Source of the DNA: Deltaproteobacteria bacterium
Lineage (GTDB): Bacteria; Desulfobacterota; GWC2-55-46
NCBI GenBank assembly: GCA_015075075.1
Contig: JABTVA010000005.1
Span: 62,001-126,000 of the forward strand
Length of the DNA stretch: 64,000 bases
Reading direction: 5' to 3'
The notes below the pieces were generated by a model. That model saw only the letters and a list, made by a program, of their open reading frames with translations, ran no database searches and was not told the origin of the DNA. The position numbers were made by a program, and so were the translations under genes. Position 1 is the stretch's first letter. Every line of letters begins with the position of its first letter. Of this stretch, positions 54,914 through 64,000 are shown one piece after another.

Positions 54914-57046
54914 ATGGGAAAATCGCTTGTCATAGTGGAATCGCCCGCAAAGGCCAAGACCATAAACAAGTTCCTCGGCAAGGACTTCAACGTGCTCGCC
55001 TCCGTGGGGCACATAAAGGACCTCCCCAAGAGCAAGCTCGGCATCGAGGTGGACAACGGCTTCGAGCCGCATTACGAGCTAATAAAGGGGAAGACCGCCA
55101 CCGTCCGCGAATTGAAGAAGGCCGGAAAGGCCGCCGAGAGGATATTCCTGGCGCCCGACCCCGACCGGGAGGGCGAGGCCATAGCGTGGCACATAGCCGA
55201 GGAGATAGACAAGAAGAAGGAGAAGACCTTCCGGGTCCTCTTTAACGAGATAACGGAGAAGGCCGTAAAGGAGGCCATAGGCCACCCGATCGGCCTCGAC
55301 CAGCACAAATACGAGGCGCAGCAGGCAAGGCGCGTCCTCGACAGGCTCGTGGGCTACCAGGTGAGCCCCATACTCTGGGACAAGGTGAGAAGGGGCCTTT
55401 CCACCGGGTTGCTCCAGTCCTTCGCGGTCCGCATAATCTGCGACAGGGAGCGCGAGATACAGGCGTTCGTGCCGAGAGAGTACTGGTCGATATCCGCGAG
55501 GCTCGAAACGCTCGGGGGGGCCGCGTTCACGGCGAAGCTCGCCAAAAAAGACGGGCAGAAGATAGAGCTCAATAATGAATCCGAGACGAAGGCCTCGCTC
55601 GCGGACCTCGACGGCGCCTCGTACAGGGTATCCGAGGTCGAGACCAGGGAGACGAAAAGGAACCCCGCGGCCCCGTTCACCACGAGCAAGCTCCAGCAGG
55701 AGGCGGCCCGGAAGCTCGGCTACACCGCAAAGAAGACCATGATGCTCGCGCAGCAGCTCTATGAGGGTGTCGAGCTCGGAAGCGAGGGGCCGGTCGGGCT
55801 CATCTCCTACATGAGGACCGACTCGACCAGGATATCGGGAGAGGCGGTCGCGGCGGCGCGCGCTTTCATACAGGAGAAATACGGGGCCGAGTACCTCCCC
55901 AAGTCCCCGAACGTATACAAGTCCAAGAAGAAATCCCAGGACGCGCACGAGGCCATAAGGCCGACCTATTTCCAGTACCCGCCGGAGGCCGTCAAGGCCC
56001 ACCTGTCGAGGGACCAGTGGAGGCTCTACCAGCTCATATGGAACAGGTTCATCGCCTGCCAGATGACGCACGCCGTGATGGACCAGACCAGGGCCCAGAT
56101 AGAGGCAAAGGGCTATGTATTTTCCGCCTCTGGCTCGACCGTGAAGTTCCCGGGGTTTATGGCCGTCTACATAGAGGGGCAGGACGTGGAGGAGGAGAAG
56201 GAGGAGAGGCTCCCGGCCCTCAAAAAGGGCGAGGACCTGAAGCTCCTGGGGCTCGACCCGGCGCAGCACTTCACGCAGCCGCCCCCGAGGTTCACCGAGG
56301 CCTCTCTCGTAAAGGAGCTTGAGGAAAAGGGCATAGGCCGCCCCTCGACCTACGCCGCCATACTCTCGACCATCCAGGACAGGGAATACGTCGTAAAGGA
56401 CAATAAGCAGCTCAAGCCCACGGAACTCGGCTTTACGGTCACGGACCTGCTCATACAGAGCTTCCCCGGCATACTCGATGTCGAGTTCACTGCCCACATG
56501 GAGGAGGAGCTCGACATGATAGAGGAAGGCCGCGCCGAGTGGCGCGAGACCATGAAGGAGTTCTACGGCCCGTTCAGCGAGAGCCTCGAGCGCGCCAAGA
56601 AGGAGATGAAGAACGTAAAGGCCGAGGAGGTCCCGACCGACATAACCTGCGAAAAGTGCGGGAGCATGATGGTCATTAAATGGGGCCGGAAGGGCAAGTT
56701 CCTGGCCTGCTCCGCGTATCCCGAATGCAAGAACACCAAGGACTTCACCATAGGCGAGGACGGCAAGGTCAAGGCGGTCGAGAAGACGGCCGAGGCGACC
56801 GACACGCCATGCCCGACCTGCGGGAAGAACATGGTCGTCAAAAGCGGCCGCTTCGGAAGGTTCCTGGCCTGCCCGGATTACCCGAGCTGCAAGACCACGA
56901 TGTCGGTTTCAACCGGAATACCCTGCCCGAACCAGGACGGAGGCATGCTCGTCGAGAGGCGGACCAAGAGGGGCAGGGTCTTTTTCAGCTGCTCGAAGTA
57001 CCCCTCCTGCACCTATGCCACATGGGAGCTCCCCAAGCAGGAGTGA
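54914..57046 (+). CDS. topA: DNA topoisomerase I
   Basis: TopA relaxes negative supercoils. The 710 residues have the Toprim domain (LVIVESPAKAKTINKFLG; PDPDREGEAIAWH with the metal-binding DxDxE). The active-site tyrosine is Tyr299 in VGLISYMRTDSTRIS. Three C-terminal zinc-finger-like repeats follow (CEKCGSMMVIKWGRKGKFLACSAYPEC; CPTCGKNMVVKSGRFGRFLACPDYPSC; a third degenerate CPNQDG...CSKYPSC). The segment GLSTGLLQSFAVRII departs from the strongly conserved GLSAGRVQS, which may be a local sequence error. It is otherwise full length. Confidence 0.96.
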   Translation: MGKSLVIVESPAKAKTINKFLGKDFNVLASVGHIKDLPKSKLGIEVDNGFEPHYELIKGKTATVRELKKAGKAAERIFLAPDPDREGEAIAWHIAEEIDKKKEKTFRVLFNEITEKAVKEAIGHPIGLDQHKYEAQQARRVLDRLVGYQVSPILWDKVRRGLSTGLLQSFAVRIICDREREIQAFVPREYWSISARLETLGGAAFTAKLAKKDGQKIELNNESETKASLADLDGASYRVSEVETRETKRNPAAPFTTSKLQQEAARKLGYTAKKTMMLAQQLYEGVELGSEGPVGLISYMRTDSTRISGEAVAAARAFIQEKYGAEYLPKSPNVYKSKKKSQDAHEAIRPTYFQYPPEAVKAHLSRDQWRLYQLIWNRFIACQMTHAVMDQTRAQIEAKGYVFSASGSTVKFPGFMAVYIEGQDVEEEKEERLPALKKGEDLKLLGLDPAQHFTQPPPRFTEASLVKELEEKGIGRPSTYAAILSTIQDREYVVKDNKQLKPTELGFTVTDLLIQSFPGILDVEFTAHMEEELDMIEEGRAEWRETMKEFYGPFSESLERAKKEMKNVKAEEVPTDITCEKCGSMMVIKWGRKGKFLACSAYPECKNTKDFTIGEDGKVKAVEKTAEATDTPCPTCGKNMVVKSGRFGRFLACPDYPSCKTTMSVSTGIPCPNQDGGMLVERRTKRGRVFFSCSKYPSCTYATWELPKQE

Positions 57047-57064
57047 CCCCGGATTGACCTGTTA

Positions 57065-57098
57065 CCGGCCTTTCAGGTATAATTTCCTGAAAGGCCGG
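57065..57098 (+). terminator. Hairpin after topA
   Basis: A perfect 13-bp stem CCGGCCTTTCAGG/CCTGAAAGGCCGG lies 19 bp past the topA stop codon. The following ACTGTTTCC is only weakly T-rich. Confidence 0.6.
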
Positions 57099-57180
57099 AC
57101 TGTTTCCTCGGTAAAGCCGGCTCCATCCAGTTCCTCACCAGAGATTACTCCTCGTAAACGCATCAAAAGCTAAAGGAAGC

Positions 57181-57285
57181 TCTGCTTAATTCATCGTCGT
57201 CAGAGCGAAGCAGCCACCCTTATCTAATCAAGCACTTAGAGATTGCTTCGGAGCTAAAGCTCCTCGCAATGACAACAGAAAACAG
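57181..57285. repeat. Diverged family C-type intergenic repeat
   Basis: GAGCGAAGCAG... GAGATTGCTTCGGAGC... CTCGCAATGACA forms an inverted structure of the same style as 11474-11560. No gene is seen in 57099-57375. Confidence 0.45.
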
Positions 57286-57375
57286 AATTAATCAGACCTT
57301 CCCTAACCAGTTTTCGGGCGGCCCTCTTTCCAATGCGGGGCCCCTGCCGGCCTTTCACAGAAAGGAAGGAGAGGG

Positions 57376-58119
57376 ATGATAACCAGGGACTCCAGGACCG
57401 TCCTCGTGGCGGACGACTCCGTCTTTTTCAGGACCAAGCTGAGCGACATACTCGTCGAAGCCGGGCACAAGGTGAGGCTCGTGAAGGACGGAAGGGAGCT
57501 TATAGGGGAGCTTAAGATAGACGCCTCCGGCATAGACCTCCTGATGCTGGACCTCCAGATGCCGGACATGGACGGCTTCAGCGTCCTCGACTGGATAAGC
57601 CAAAACGGCTTGAAGGGCAGGTTCCCGGTGCTCGTCATAACCGGCGCATACGAGCCGGGAGAGGTGATGGAGAAGCTCAAGAGCCTGGGCGCGGACGGGC
57701 TCATGACCAAGGGGCTTACGCCGGAGCAGATAATCTTCAGGGTCAACAGGCTGCTTTTCCCTGAAAAGGCCTCGGGGAAGCCGCGGCTGAGGGTCCCGGT
57801 CTCCATCCCGGCGGACTTTTCGGTCGGGGAAATCGTGAAGACCGGATACCTCCTGAACGTGAGCGAGACGGGCGCCTTCCTCAATGCCAGGGCCGAGCTC
57901 CTGGCCGGGGCGGTCCTGAGGCTCCGGTTCTCGGTGCCCGGCTCTTCGAGGGTTATCGAGACCAGGGCTACGGTCAAGTGGTCCACCTCGGACGTCTCGA
58001 CCAAGACCCTTTTCGGAGGCTATGGGGTGATGTTCACGTCCATATCCGATGAAGACCTGAACGTCCTCAGGGAGTTCATCTCCGGGGAGTCGGAAAGGCT
58101 CGGGCTGGAGAAAGACTGA
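57376..58119 (+). CDS. Response regulator with PilZ domain
   Basis: Of 247 residues, the first 120 are a receiver domain (VLVADDSVFFRTKLSDILVEAG; phospho-Asp in LLMLDLQMPDMDG near residue 60; K106-like MTKGLTPEQ). The C-terminal 110 are PilZ-like (KPRLRVPVSIPADFSVGE... YLLNVSETGAFLNARAEL). Canonical c-di-GMP-binding PilZ has RxxxR and D/NxSxxG; here NVSETGAF is present and the arginine motif is reduced to KPRLRVPV, so binding is uncertain. The kinase partner is unknown; it is not next to a kinase gene. Confidence 0.85.
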   Translation: MITRDSRTVLVADDSVFFRTKLSDILVEAGHKVRLVKDGRELIGELKIDASGIDLLMLDLQMPDMDGFSVLDWISQNGLKGRFPVLVITGAYEPGEVMEKLKSLGADGLMTKGLTPEQIIFRVNRLLFPEKASGKPRLRVPVSIPADFSVGEIVKTGYLLNVSETGAFLNARAELLAGAVLRLRFSVPGSSRVIETRATVKWSTSDVSTKTLFGGYGVMFTSISDEDLNVLREFISGESERLGLEKD

Positions 58120-58179
58120 CCCGGCAGCCGGGCCGGGTCAAGTCATCGTTCGGCATCTCTTCTGAAAACCGCTATCAGC

Positions 58180-59685
58180 TCAGAACTTCCCTGATTTCAT
58201 AAGCTCCCTGTCGACGGAGGAGAGCTGGTACTCGTGCGCGAAAGCGCCCTTGGGCTCCTTAAGGAAGAAGAGGCAGAAGATGAACGTAAAGAGGGCCGTT
58301 CCGCCTATGAAAAAGAAAAAAGCGCTGTCGCTCATGAAGGTGTAGGCGGTGAGGTAAAGTGTAGCCCCGACGCTCCCGTAAGCGCCGACATACCCGGTCA
58401 CCTGCCCTGTAATGCGTCTTTTTATGAGGGGCACGAGTGCGTAGGTGGTCCCGCAGCCGCCTGTAACGAAGATGGCGCAGAGTATGGTAACGAGCACGGC
58501 CGTCCAGAGCGGCCATTCAGGGCTTATGAGGCCCATGAGGCCGAAGGTTATGGTGATCCCTGCAAGGTACACGAGCATGACGCCCCGGCGCGAGGGGGAC
58601 CTGTCCGAGATATACCCGCCGAGCGACCTCGAAAAGAAGTTCATGAACGCGAAGAGCGAGCCTATGATGCCCGCGTACTGCGGCGTAAGGCCGAAGGTGT
58701 TCTGGAAGAAGGCGGGGAGCATGGATATCACCCCGAGCTCCGCGCCGAAAGACGCCATGTAGCAGGTGCAGAGGCAGGCGACGTCCGTGAACCTGTACTT
58801 GTCGTCAGCCGGGACCCCCCTTTTGAGGATGGGCACGTTCACCCGTATTATCTGGATGGTCTGGTAGAGGACGACCGTCCCGATTATCGCGAGCGAGATA
58901 ATAAGGGCGTTCACGCCCATGAAGCCCATGTCGTAGACGCGCCAGGCGAGAAGGGCGAGGATGCCTATTATGGGCACGGTCCAGACGATGGCGTTAATCA
59001 TGTTGCCCCAGGTGCTCACCTCTATGGCCGCGGCCTTCCTCGTCCTGTGGCGGGTCGTGCCGGGCGGGCCGTCGGTGGTGGAAAAATAATAGTAGAGGCC
59101 GAAGGCCATCATCACCACGCCGCTTGCGGCTATGGAGTAGCGCCAGCCCCACGCGCCGTGAAAGATATTGATGGCCAGGACCGGGAGGGTTATGGCGGCT
59201 ATTGAGGAACCCCAGTTGCCGAGCCCCGCTTCCACGCCCTGGGCGAACCCTATGTCCCTCGGCTTGAACCAGAGCGAGGTCATGTGGATGCCGACCACGA
59301 AACCGGTGCCGACCACCGAAAGGAGGAGCCTTGATACGAGCATCTGGGTATAGGAGCTGCCGAATGCGAACGCGAAGCAGGGGAGGGCCAATACCAGCAT
59401 TATGCCCGTGAAGGTCTTTCTGGGGCCGAACCTGTCCGAGAGCATGCCGATTATGACCCTGCCGGGCATGGTAAGGGCCACGTTGCAGATTGCCAGGAGC
59501 TTCATCTGCTGCATGGTGAGGCCGGTCTCCTCCGCTATTACAGTCGCGAGCGGGGCCATGTTGAACCAGACGAAGAAGGTAAGGAAGAAAGCGAACCAGG
59601 TCTTGTGGAGGACGCGTATGTCCATCCGCTTGAGATCCAGCAGGTCTCCCCAGCCCAGCATCTTCTCGTTTGACTTATTCATCAC
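58180..59685 (-). CDS. narK: NarK-type nitrate/nitrite transporter (MFS)
   Basis: The 501 residues have 12 membrane helices with MFS loops (MLSDRFGPRKTF; ISDRSPSRRGVMLV). The nitrate signature in the second half is FVTGGCGTTYALVPLIKRR followed by GQVTGYVGAYGSVGATLYL. Such proteins import nitrate or export nitrite. The central loop between helices 6 and 7 is long. It stands alone, without nar, nap, nas or nir genes in the window, so the metabolic role is open. It has its own promoter at 59822-59849. Confidence 0.92.
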   Translation of the reverse strand: MMNKSNEKMLGWGDLLDLKRMDIRVLHKTWFAFFLTFFVWFNMAPLATVIAEETGLTMQQMKLLAICNVALTMPGRVIIGMLSDRFGPRKTFTGIMLVLALPCFAFAFGSSYTQMLVSRLLLSVVGTGFVVGIHMTSLWFKPRDIGFAQGVEAGLGNWGSSIAAITLPVLAINIFHGAWGWRYSIAASGVVMMAFGLYYYFSTTDGPPGTTRHRTRKAAAIEVSTWGNMINAIVWTVPIIGILALLAWRVYDMGFMGVNALIISLAIIGTVVLYQTIQIIRVNVPILKRGVPADDKYRFTDVACLCTCYMASFGAELGVISMLPAFFQNTFGLTPQYAGIIGSLFAFMNFFSRSLGGYISDRSPSRRGVMLVYLAGITITFGLMGLISPEWPLWTAVLVTILCAIFVTGGCGTTYALVPLIKRRITGQVTGYVGAYGSVGATLYLTAYTFMSDSAFFFFIGGTALFTFIFCLFFLKEPKGAFAHEYQLSSVDRELMKSGKF

Positions 59686-59821
59686 GACCTCCGGTGCGTA
59701 TTTGTTCCGCGTCGGGATAGGAAAAAACGACCTCGGGGGTCTTGGTTATACTTGATTACACGGGTCGTGGCTGGTTTCCGCCGTAGAGACCAGTGCATGG
59801 GAATTCCGCGCTTTTTTGTTA

Positions 59822-59849
59822 AGTATAGCCCTAACCTGTCCTGGTTCAA
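59822..59849 (-). promoter_or_regulatory. Promoter of narK
   Basis: TTGAAC (59849-59844), a 16-bp spacer and TATACT (59827-59822) on the minus strand, with a leader of about 130 nt. No clear FNR or NarL site is recognised next to it. Confidence 0.55.
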
Positions 59850-60105
59850 CTCAAAGGGCTCAGGCGGCTTAAGAAGCACGGTGCCGGGAGCTTTACCTGT
59901 TCAGGCATTAATGCCGGAATTTTAATTTTTACAGGGATGGCCAGGCTGATCGGAGTCAATGGCAGACGGGAACGAACGGCCCGGGAGCTTCCATTGCCCG
60001 ACTTGCCATTCCATTCTCTGGATTAAAGGAGTGCTGATTGTGCCACTTTTCAGGCAGGTTTTCAAGGGGTAAATCGGACAGAATAAGTCTTTAATACGGC
60101 GAGCT
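59850..60105. other. Intergenic region between narK promoter and lspA end
   Basis: No gene is seen. The only structure noticed is CATTAATG inside a CAGGCATTAATGCCGG stretch (about 59903-59918, an imperfect inverted repeat). Confidence 0.4.
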
Positions 60106-60603
60106 TTATTCGTGCCTGGAAAAGAAATAGCTGAAAATCACGAGCCCCACCCCGACGGTTATGGCGGAGTCAGCCATATTGAAGGCGGGCCAGTGCCAGG
60201 AGGCGACATGGAAGTCCAGAAAGTCCACGACCGAGCCGAACCGTATCCTGTCGACGAGGTTGCCGATGGCGCCGCCCGCGACGAGCGAGAAGGCCAGGAT
60301 GGAAAGCCTGTCCCTGGACTGCCTTGCAAGGACCGCAAGGAGCAAGAGCGCGGCAAGGGAGACGCCTATGAGGAAGAGTTTCCTCAGGACGCCACCCTGG
60401 TTCAGTATGCCGAAGGCCGCGCCCTTGTTGAGGTAGTACACGATATTGAAAAAGCCGGGCACTACCTCCACGGCCTCGTAAGGATGGAGGCTCCGGGTGA
60501 CGGCGAGCTTAGTCAATTGGTCGAGTACGGCTATTCCCGCCGAGACCGAGGCGAATATCTTGTAATTGGCCCTTATCTCAACGCCTCCACGCATCTTTCG
60601 CAT
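60106..60603 (-). CDS. lspA: Lipoprotein signal peptidase (signal peptidase II)
   Basis: LspA cleaves the signal peptide of lipid-modified prolipoproteins at the outer face of the inner membrane. The 165 residues have four membrane helices. The catalytic aspartates are in GNLVDRIRFGSVVDFLD and FNMADSAITVG. NKGAAFGI is also present. It overlaps the end of ileS by about 30 bp; the ileS-lspA pairing is common. A start a few codons downstream (MRGGVE) is possible. Confidence 0.95.
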   Translation of the reverse strand: MRKMRGGVEIRANYKIFASVSAGIAVLDQLTKLAVTRSLHPYEAVEVVPGFFNIVYYLNKGAAFGILNQGGVLRKLFLIGVSLAALLLLAVLARQSRDRLSILAFSLVAGGAIGNLVDRIRFGSVVDFLDFHVASWHWPAFNMADSAITVGVGLVIFSYFFSRHE

Positions 60604-63442
60604 ATGGCCGGGTGCTCATGGTCCTTGCCGACATAGGTGCTGTAGTGCCAGCACCTCTCGCATTTCCCGCCGTCTGCCCTGCCCACTACGATATTGAGCC
60701 CGGGTATCTCCTCGGACTGGAACATGACGGATTTTCCGTCCCCGCCAAAGGCGGCGCCGACCAACGGCTGGTCGGAGACTATGAGCCTCGATATGATGAG
60801 GACCTCTTCGAGCGCCTTCTCCTCGCTACGGAGAAGGTCAAGGTCCTTCTCCGGCGGGTATACGACGGCCTGGGCGTCGAGCGGGTGGCCTATTATCTTT
60901 GCCTGCTGCCGCGCGGCCTCCAAAGCCTTTGATATCTCGCCCTTGTACTCCATGAGCCTATCCCACTTCTCCTCGAGCGACGGGTCGAGCCACCCTTTTT
61001 GAGGCTCGGGCAGGGACGCGAGGTGCACGCTCCCGGCCTTTTCCCCGGGCATGAAGGCCCAGGCCTCGTCGGTCGTGAATACCAGCACGGGCGCCGTTAG
61101 GCGGAGCAGATGGTCGAGCACATGGTATATCGTGGTCTGGGCCGCCCTCCTTCCCCTTGAGTCGGCACTTGCCGTCTAAAGACGGTCTGACACGACATCG
61201 AGGTAAAAGGCCGAGAGGTCGACGGTGCAGAAGTTGTGCACGGAGTGGTATACGACGTGGAACTCGAAATCGTCATAAGCGGCCTGTATCCGCTCGGTTA
61301 ACCGGGTGAGCTTGTGAAGCGTCAGCCTGTCCAGCTCCTCCAGCTCCTCGTAGCGGACCTGGTCCTTTTCAGGGTCGAAGTCGTAGAGGTTGCCGAGGAT
61401 AAACCTGAAGGTGTTCCGTATCCTCCTGTAGGCCTCGGAAAGCCTCTTAAGTATCTCCTCGGAGATGCGGACGACCTCACGGTAGTCCTCGCCCGCAACC
61501 CAGAGCCGTAGGACCTCTGCCCCGTACTTTCCGATGACCTCCTGCGGGGCGACAACGTTCCCAGTGGACTTGCTCATCTTTCGGCCTGAGCCGTCGACCA
61601 CGAAACCGTGGGTAAGTACCGCAGAATAGGGAGGTACCGAGCGGGTCGCCTCGGACGCAAGGAGCGAGGAATGGAACCAGCCCCTGTGCTGGTCGCTCCC
61701 TTCGAGGTAGAGGTCCGCCGGGAACTTGAGGTTCTCCCTCTTTTCGAGCACCGCAGCGAAGCTCACGCCCGAGTCGAACCAGACGTCCAGGATGTCCTCT
61801 TCCTTCCGGAACTCTTTTTTGCCGCAATCAGGGCAGGAGATGCCCTCGGGCGCGAATTCGCTTAAGTCCCTTCCGAACCATGCGTCAGCGCCTTCCTTCT
61901 CGACCACGGAGGCGAGCCTCTCGATAAGGCCCGCGTCGAGTACGGATTTACCGCAGCTCACGCATTTGAGGGCCGGTATGGGCACGCCCCATGCGCGCTG
62001 CCTTGAGAGGCACCAGTCCGGCCTGTTCTGAACCATGTTGTAGATGCGGTCCTTGCCCCATGAGGGTATCCACCTGACCTTCCCGGCGATGGCCTCCAGG
62101 GATTTTTTCCTCAAGCCGCCTGCCTCCCCCGCTTCCCCTGCCTCCATCGATGCGAACCACTGCTCCGTGGCCCTGAAAATTATGGGGGATTTGCACCGCC
62201 AGCAGTGCGGGTACGAGTGCCTTATGTCCTCCTTCAAGAGGAGCGAGCCGTTATTCCGGAGAAGCTCCACTATGGCGTCGTTGGCCTTGAAGACGTGCTG
62301 CCCCGCGAACTCGGGCACGACCTGCATGAACTTTCCCGCGTCGTCAACCGGGTTGTATATGTCAAGGCCGTACTTAAGCCCGAGCTCATAGTCGTCCTGG
62401 CCGTGGCCCGGCGCTATGTGCACGATACCGGTTCCGGCTTCTGTAGTTACGTGATCACCGAGAAAGACTCTGGATTCCCTTTCTATAAAAGGATGTTTGC
62501 AAATAGTACCCTCTAAAGTGTCTCCTGTACCGGCATAACGAATACTACCCGCTTCTTTTTTAAGATCGAGTTTTTCAAGGAAAATGTCTGAAAGGTCAGT
62601 TGCCAAAAACCAAATCTCTTCATTTCCTTTCCAATTTACTTTTATTGCCTCATATGCAATGCCTTTCCCCACAGCAAGGGCAAGGTTTGCCGGAAGGGTC
62701 CAGGGCGTGGTCGTCCATATTACAAAATAACAACTTATATTTTTGCCGATATCCTCTGAAAGGTTTTTTTCGTTTTCAAGACGTTCCGGAAGTTTCTTTG
62801 CCTGAAATTTCACATAGACCGAAGGCGAGGTCTTGTCAGCGTACTCGACCTCCGCTTCGGCAAGGGCAGTCATGCAGGAAGGGCACCAGTGGACCGGCTT
62901 CTTGCCCTTGTAAACGATGCCGTTCTCGGCGAACCTCTTGAGCTCCCGGAGAATCGAGGCCTGGTAGCCGTAGTCCATCGTGAGATAGGGCCTCTCCCAT
63001 TCGCCGAATACGCCGAGGCGCTTGAAGTCCTCGCGCTGGACCTCGACGAACTTCTCCGCGTAGGCCCTGCACCTCTTTCTCAACTCCAATTTGGATACGC
63101 CGTGCTTTTCCTTGCCCAGCTCCTTCTCGACCTGGAGCTCTATGGGGAGGCCGTGGCAGTCCCAACCAGGGACGTAGTCGGTCGAAAACCGGCCATGGAC
63201 CTGCTCTTTACTACGAAGTCCTTGAGGATCTTATTGAGGGCGTGGCCTATGTGTATCCTGCCGTTCGCGTAGGGCGGGCCGTCATGCAGGGTGTACTTTG
63301 GCCTTTCCTTCCCCGCCTCCATTATCTTCTTGTAAAGGCCCGAGTCCTCCCAGGCCTTAAGCGTCTCCGGCTCCTTTTTGGGGAGCTCGGCCCGCATCTG
63401 GAAGTCGGTCCTGGGGAGGCTAAGGGTCTCCTTGTAGTCCAT
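60573..63442 (-). CDS. ileS: Isoleucyl-tRNA synthetase, interrupted by one frameshift and one amber codon
   Basis: Three collinear pieces make a full IleRS of about 956 residues. The first (63442 to about 63200) has the HIGH motif [16 protein letters not shown]. The middle continues with [23 protein letters not shown] and has the editing domain ([15 protein letters not shown]) and KMSKSTGN. The last part holds the anticodon-binding domain and the zinc motif CERCW... CERC. A frameshift of one missing base lies near 63200-63215, and an in-frame TAG (61178-61176) replaces a Tyr-like position in [22 protein letters not shown]. As it is essential, errors are the likeliest explanation. It is followed by lspA. 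Confidence 0.93.
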
Positions 63443-63750
63443 CTGATGTTGCTCCTGTCATTTCCGCATTTTTGCCCGAAATATTAAAAATAGCACAAGG
63501 AGGCGGGAAATAAAAATATTTTTTGGCCAGAGAGGCGAGACAAACCGCGGAAAGCCCTAACAGGCTGCTGCTGCCCCGCCTCCAGCCCCATGCTCGCTAC
63601 GCATTATGCCCCTGGTATTTCAGAAAGACATTCATTTTGCTGATATCTGTTCAGGTTAGTTCATGCCCGGCCCTGTTTACTCCATGCGGGTTTCGTGGTA
63701 TCTTAGAGGGTAAACTTTTTTGTAAAATTCGAGTAATTATAAGGCGTTAG
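63443..63750. other. Divergent ileS-uvrB intergenic region
   Basis: 308 bp with no gene seen. It is AT-rich next to ileS (GGAAATAAAAATATTTTTTGG) and next to uvrB (GAGTAATTATAAGG), where promoters are expected. A short CAGGCTGCTGCTGCC resembles a family B end (about 63551). Confidence 0.4.
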
Positions 63751-64000
63751 ATGATAAAAAAAGAATCGCCATTCAGGATAAAATCGGAATTTACCCCAAA
63801 AGGGGACCAGCCCCGGGCCATAGAGTCCCTTGTCGAGGGACTGAGGGGCGGCGAGCAATACCAGGTGCTCCTCGGGGTCACAGGCTCGGGCAAGACCTTC
63901 ACCTCCGCCAAGGTAATAGAGGATCTCGGCAGGCCCGCGCTCGTCATAGCCCCGAACAAGACCCTCGCGGCCCAGCTCTATGCAGAGTTCAGGGACCTCT
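63751..64000 (+). CDS. uvrB: UvrABC system protein B, 5' part
   Basis: UvrB is the damage-verifying helicase-like subunit of nucleotide excision repair. The first 83 residues are present and run off the window: [22 protein letters not shown], Walker [18 protein letters not shown] and [16 protein letters not shown]. The reading frame is intact. The start ATG 63751 follows AAGGCG. Confidence 0.96.
   Translation, partial: MIKKESPFRIKSEFTPKGDQPRAIESLVEGLRGGEQYQVLLGVTGSGKTFTSAKVIEDLGRPALVIAPNKTLAAQLYAEFRDL

Noticed and set aside
55079..56497. Open frame of 472 codons on the minus strand
   Set aside because: It is a mirror of topA codon use, rich in Leu/Gly/Arg, without motifs. The same applies to 30326-31711, 39735-40919 and 41013-42011.
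50928..61178. Genome-wide reassignment of the amber codon
   Set aside because: dnaB, rpsR, cobT, cobC, the hybrid kinase, cpoB and dprA all end at TAG at the expected place, and a complete RF1 gene is present, so TAG is an ordinary stop here.

Overview
This window is a GC-rich (by eye about 60 %) chromosomal segment of a Gram-negative bacterium. The gene set includes Tol-Pal CpoB/YbgF, lipoproteins, signal peptidase II, short-form HisG, ThyX, a BadF/HgdC-type activase, an aberrant heme-copper oxidase subunit and a probable priA-def neighbourhood. Together these suggest a deltaproteobacterium-like (Desulfobacterota) or Nitrospirota-like lineage; that placement is inference. No tRNA, rRNA, CRISPR, prophage or transposase gene was found.

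Layout. (1) 1-2135: decayed or badly sequenced DNA with a frameshifted peptide deformylase, a frameshifted small membrane protein and small inverted-repeat elements. (2) 2135-7757 (minus): priA, a repeat cluster, dnaB, then rplI-rpsR-rpsF. (3) 8030-14838 (minus): murA-hisG-hisD-hisB-hisH-hisA-hisF plus a DUF2127-like membrane protein. (4) 15014-22323 (minus): prfA, thyX, rpmE, rho, coaE, pgeF, rluD, a GntR/FCD regulator with an apparent self-operator and a translationally coupled small protein. (5) 22591-30111: a secreted unknown, a TIM-barrel isomerase, then a cobalamin riboswitch with terminator driving cobO-cobU-(unknown membrane protein)-cobT-cobS-cobC, followed by cbiA. (6) 30233-38398: comM, a large soluble hybrid histidine kinase, ferredoxin, NfuA-like protein, then a heme-copper-oxidase-like subunit I with heme O synthase and a small cytochrome c. 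(7) 38714-44505: a giant acyl-CoA dehydratase activase/component fusion, rmuC and a lipoprotein. (8) 44765-59685: rpsU, acs, hisS, a PilB/GspE ATPase, engB, cpoB, a LysM protein, dprA, topA, a REC-PilZ regulator and a nitrate/nitrite transporter. (9) 60106-64000: lspA and ileS (minus), and the start of uvrB (plus).

Two things cut across the window. First, conserved genes (def, dnaB, rho, an 88-residue gene, the activase, rmuC, ileS) are broken or locally scrambled. In most cases I can restore the expected frame by adding one or two bases to a short run, usually of G or C. This looks like systematic homopolymer under-calling rather than biology, although two in-frame amber codons (engB, ileS) are substitutions and need another explanation. 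Second, several families of short palindromic, transposase-less elements recur between genes; two of them form gene ends or lie right beside stop codons.
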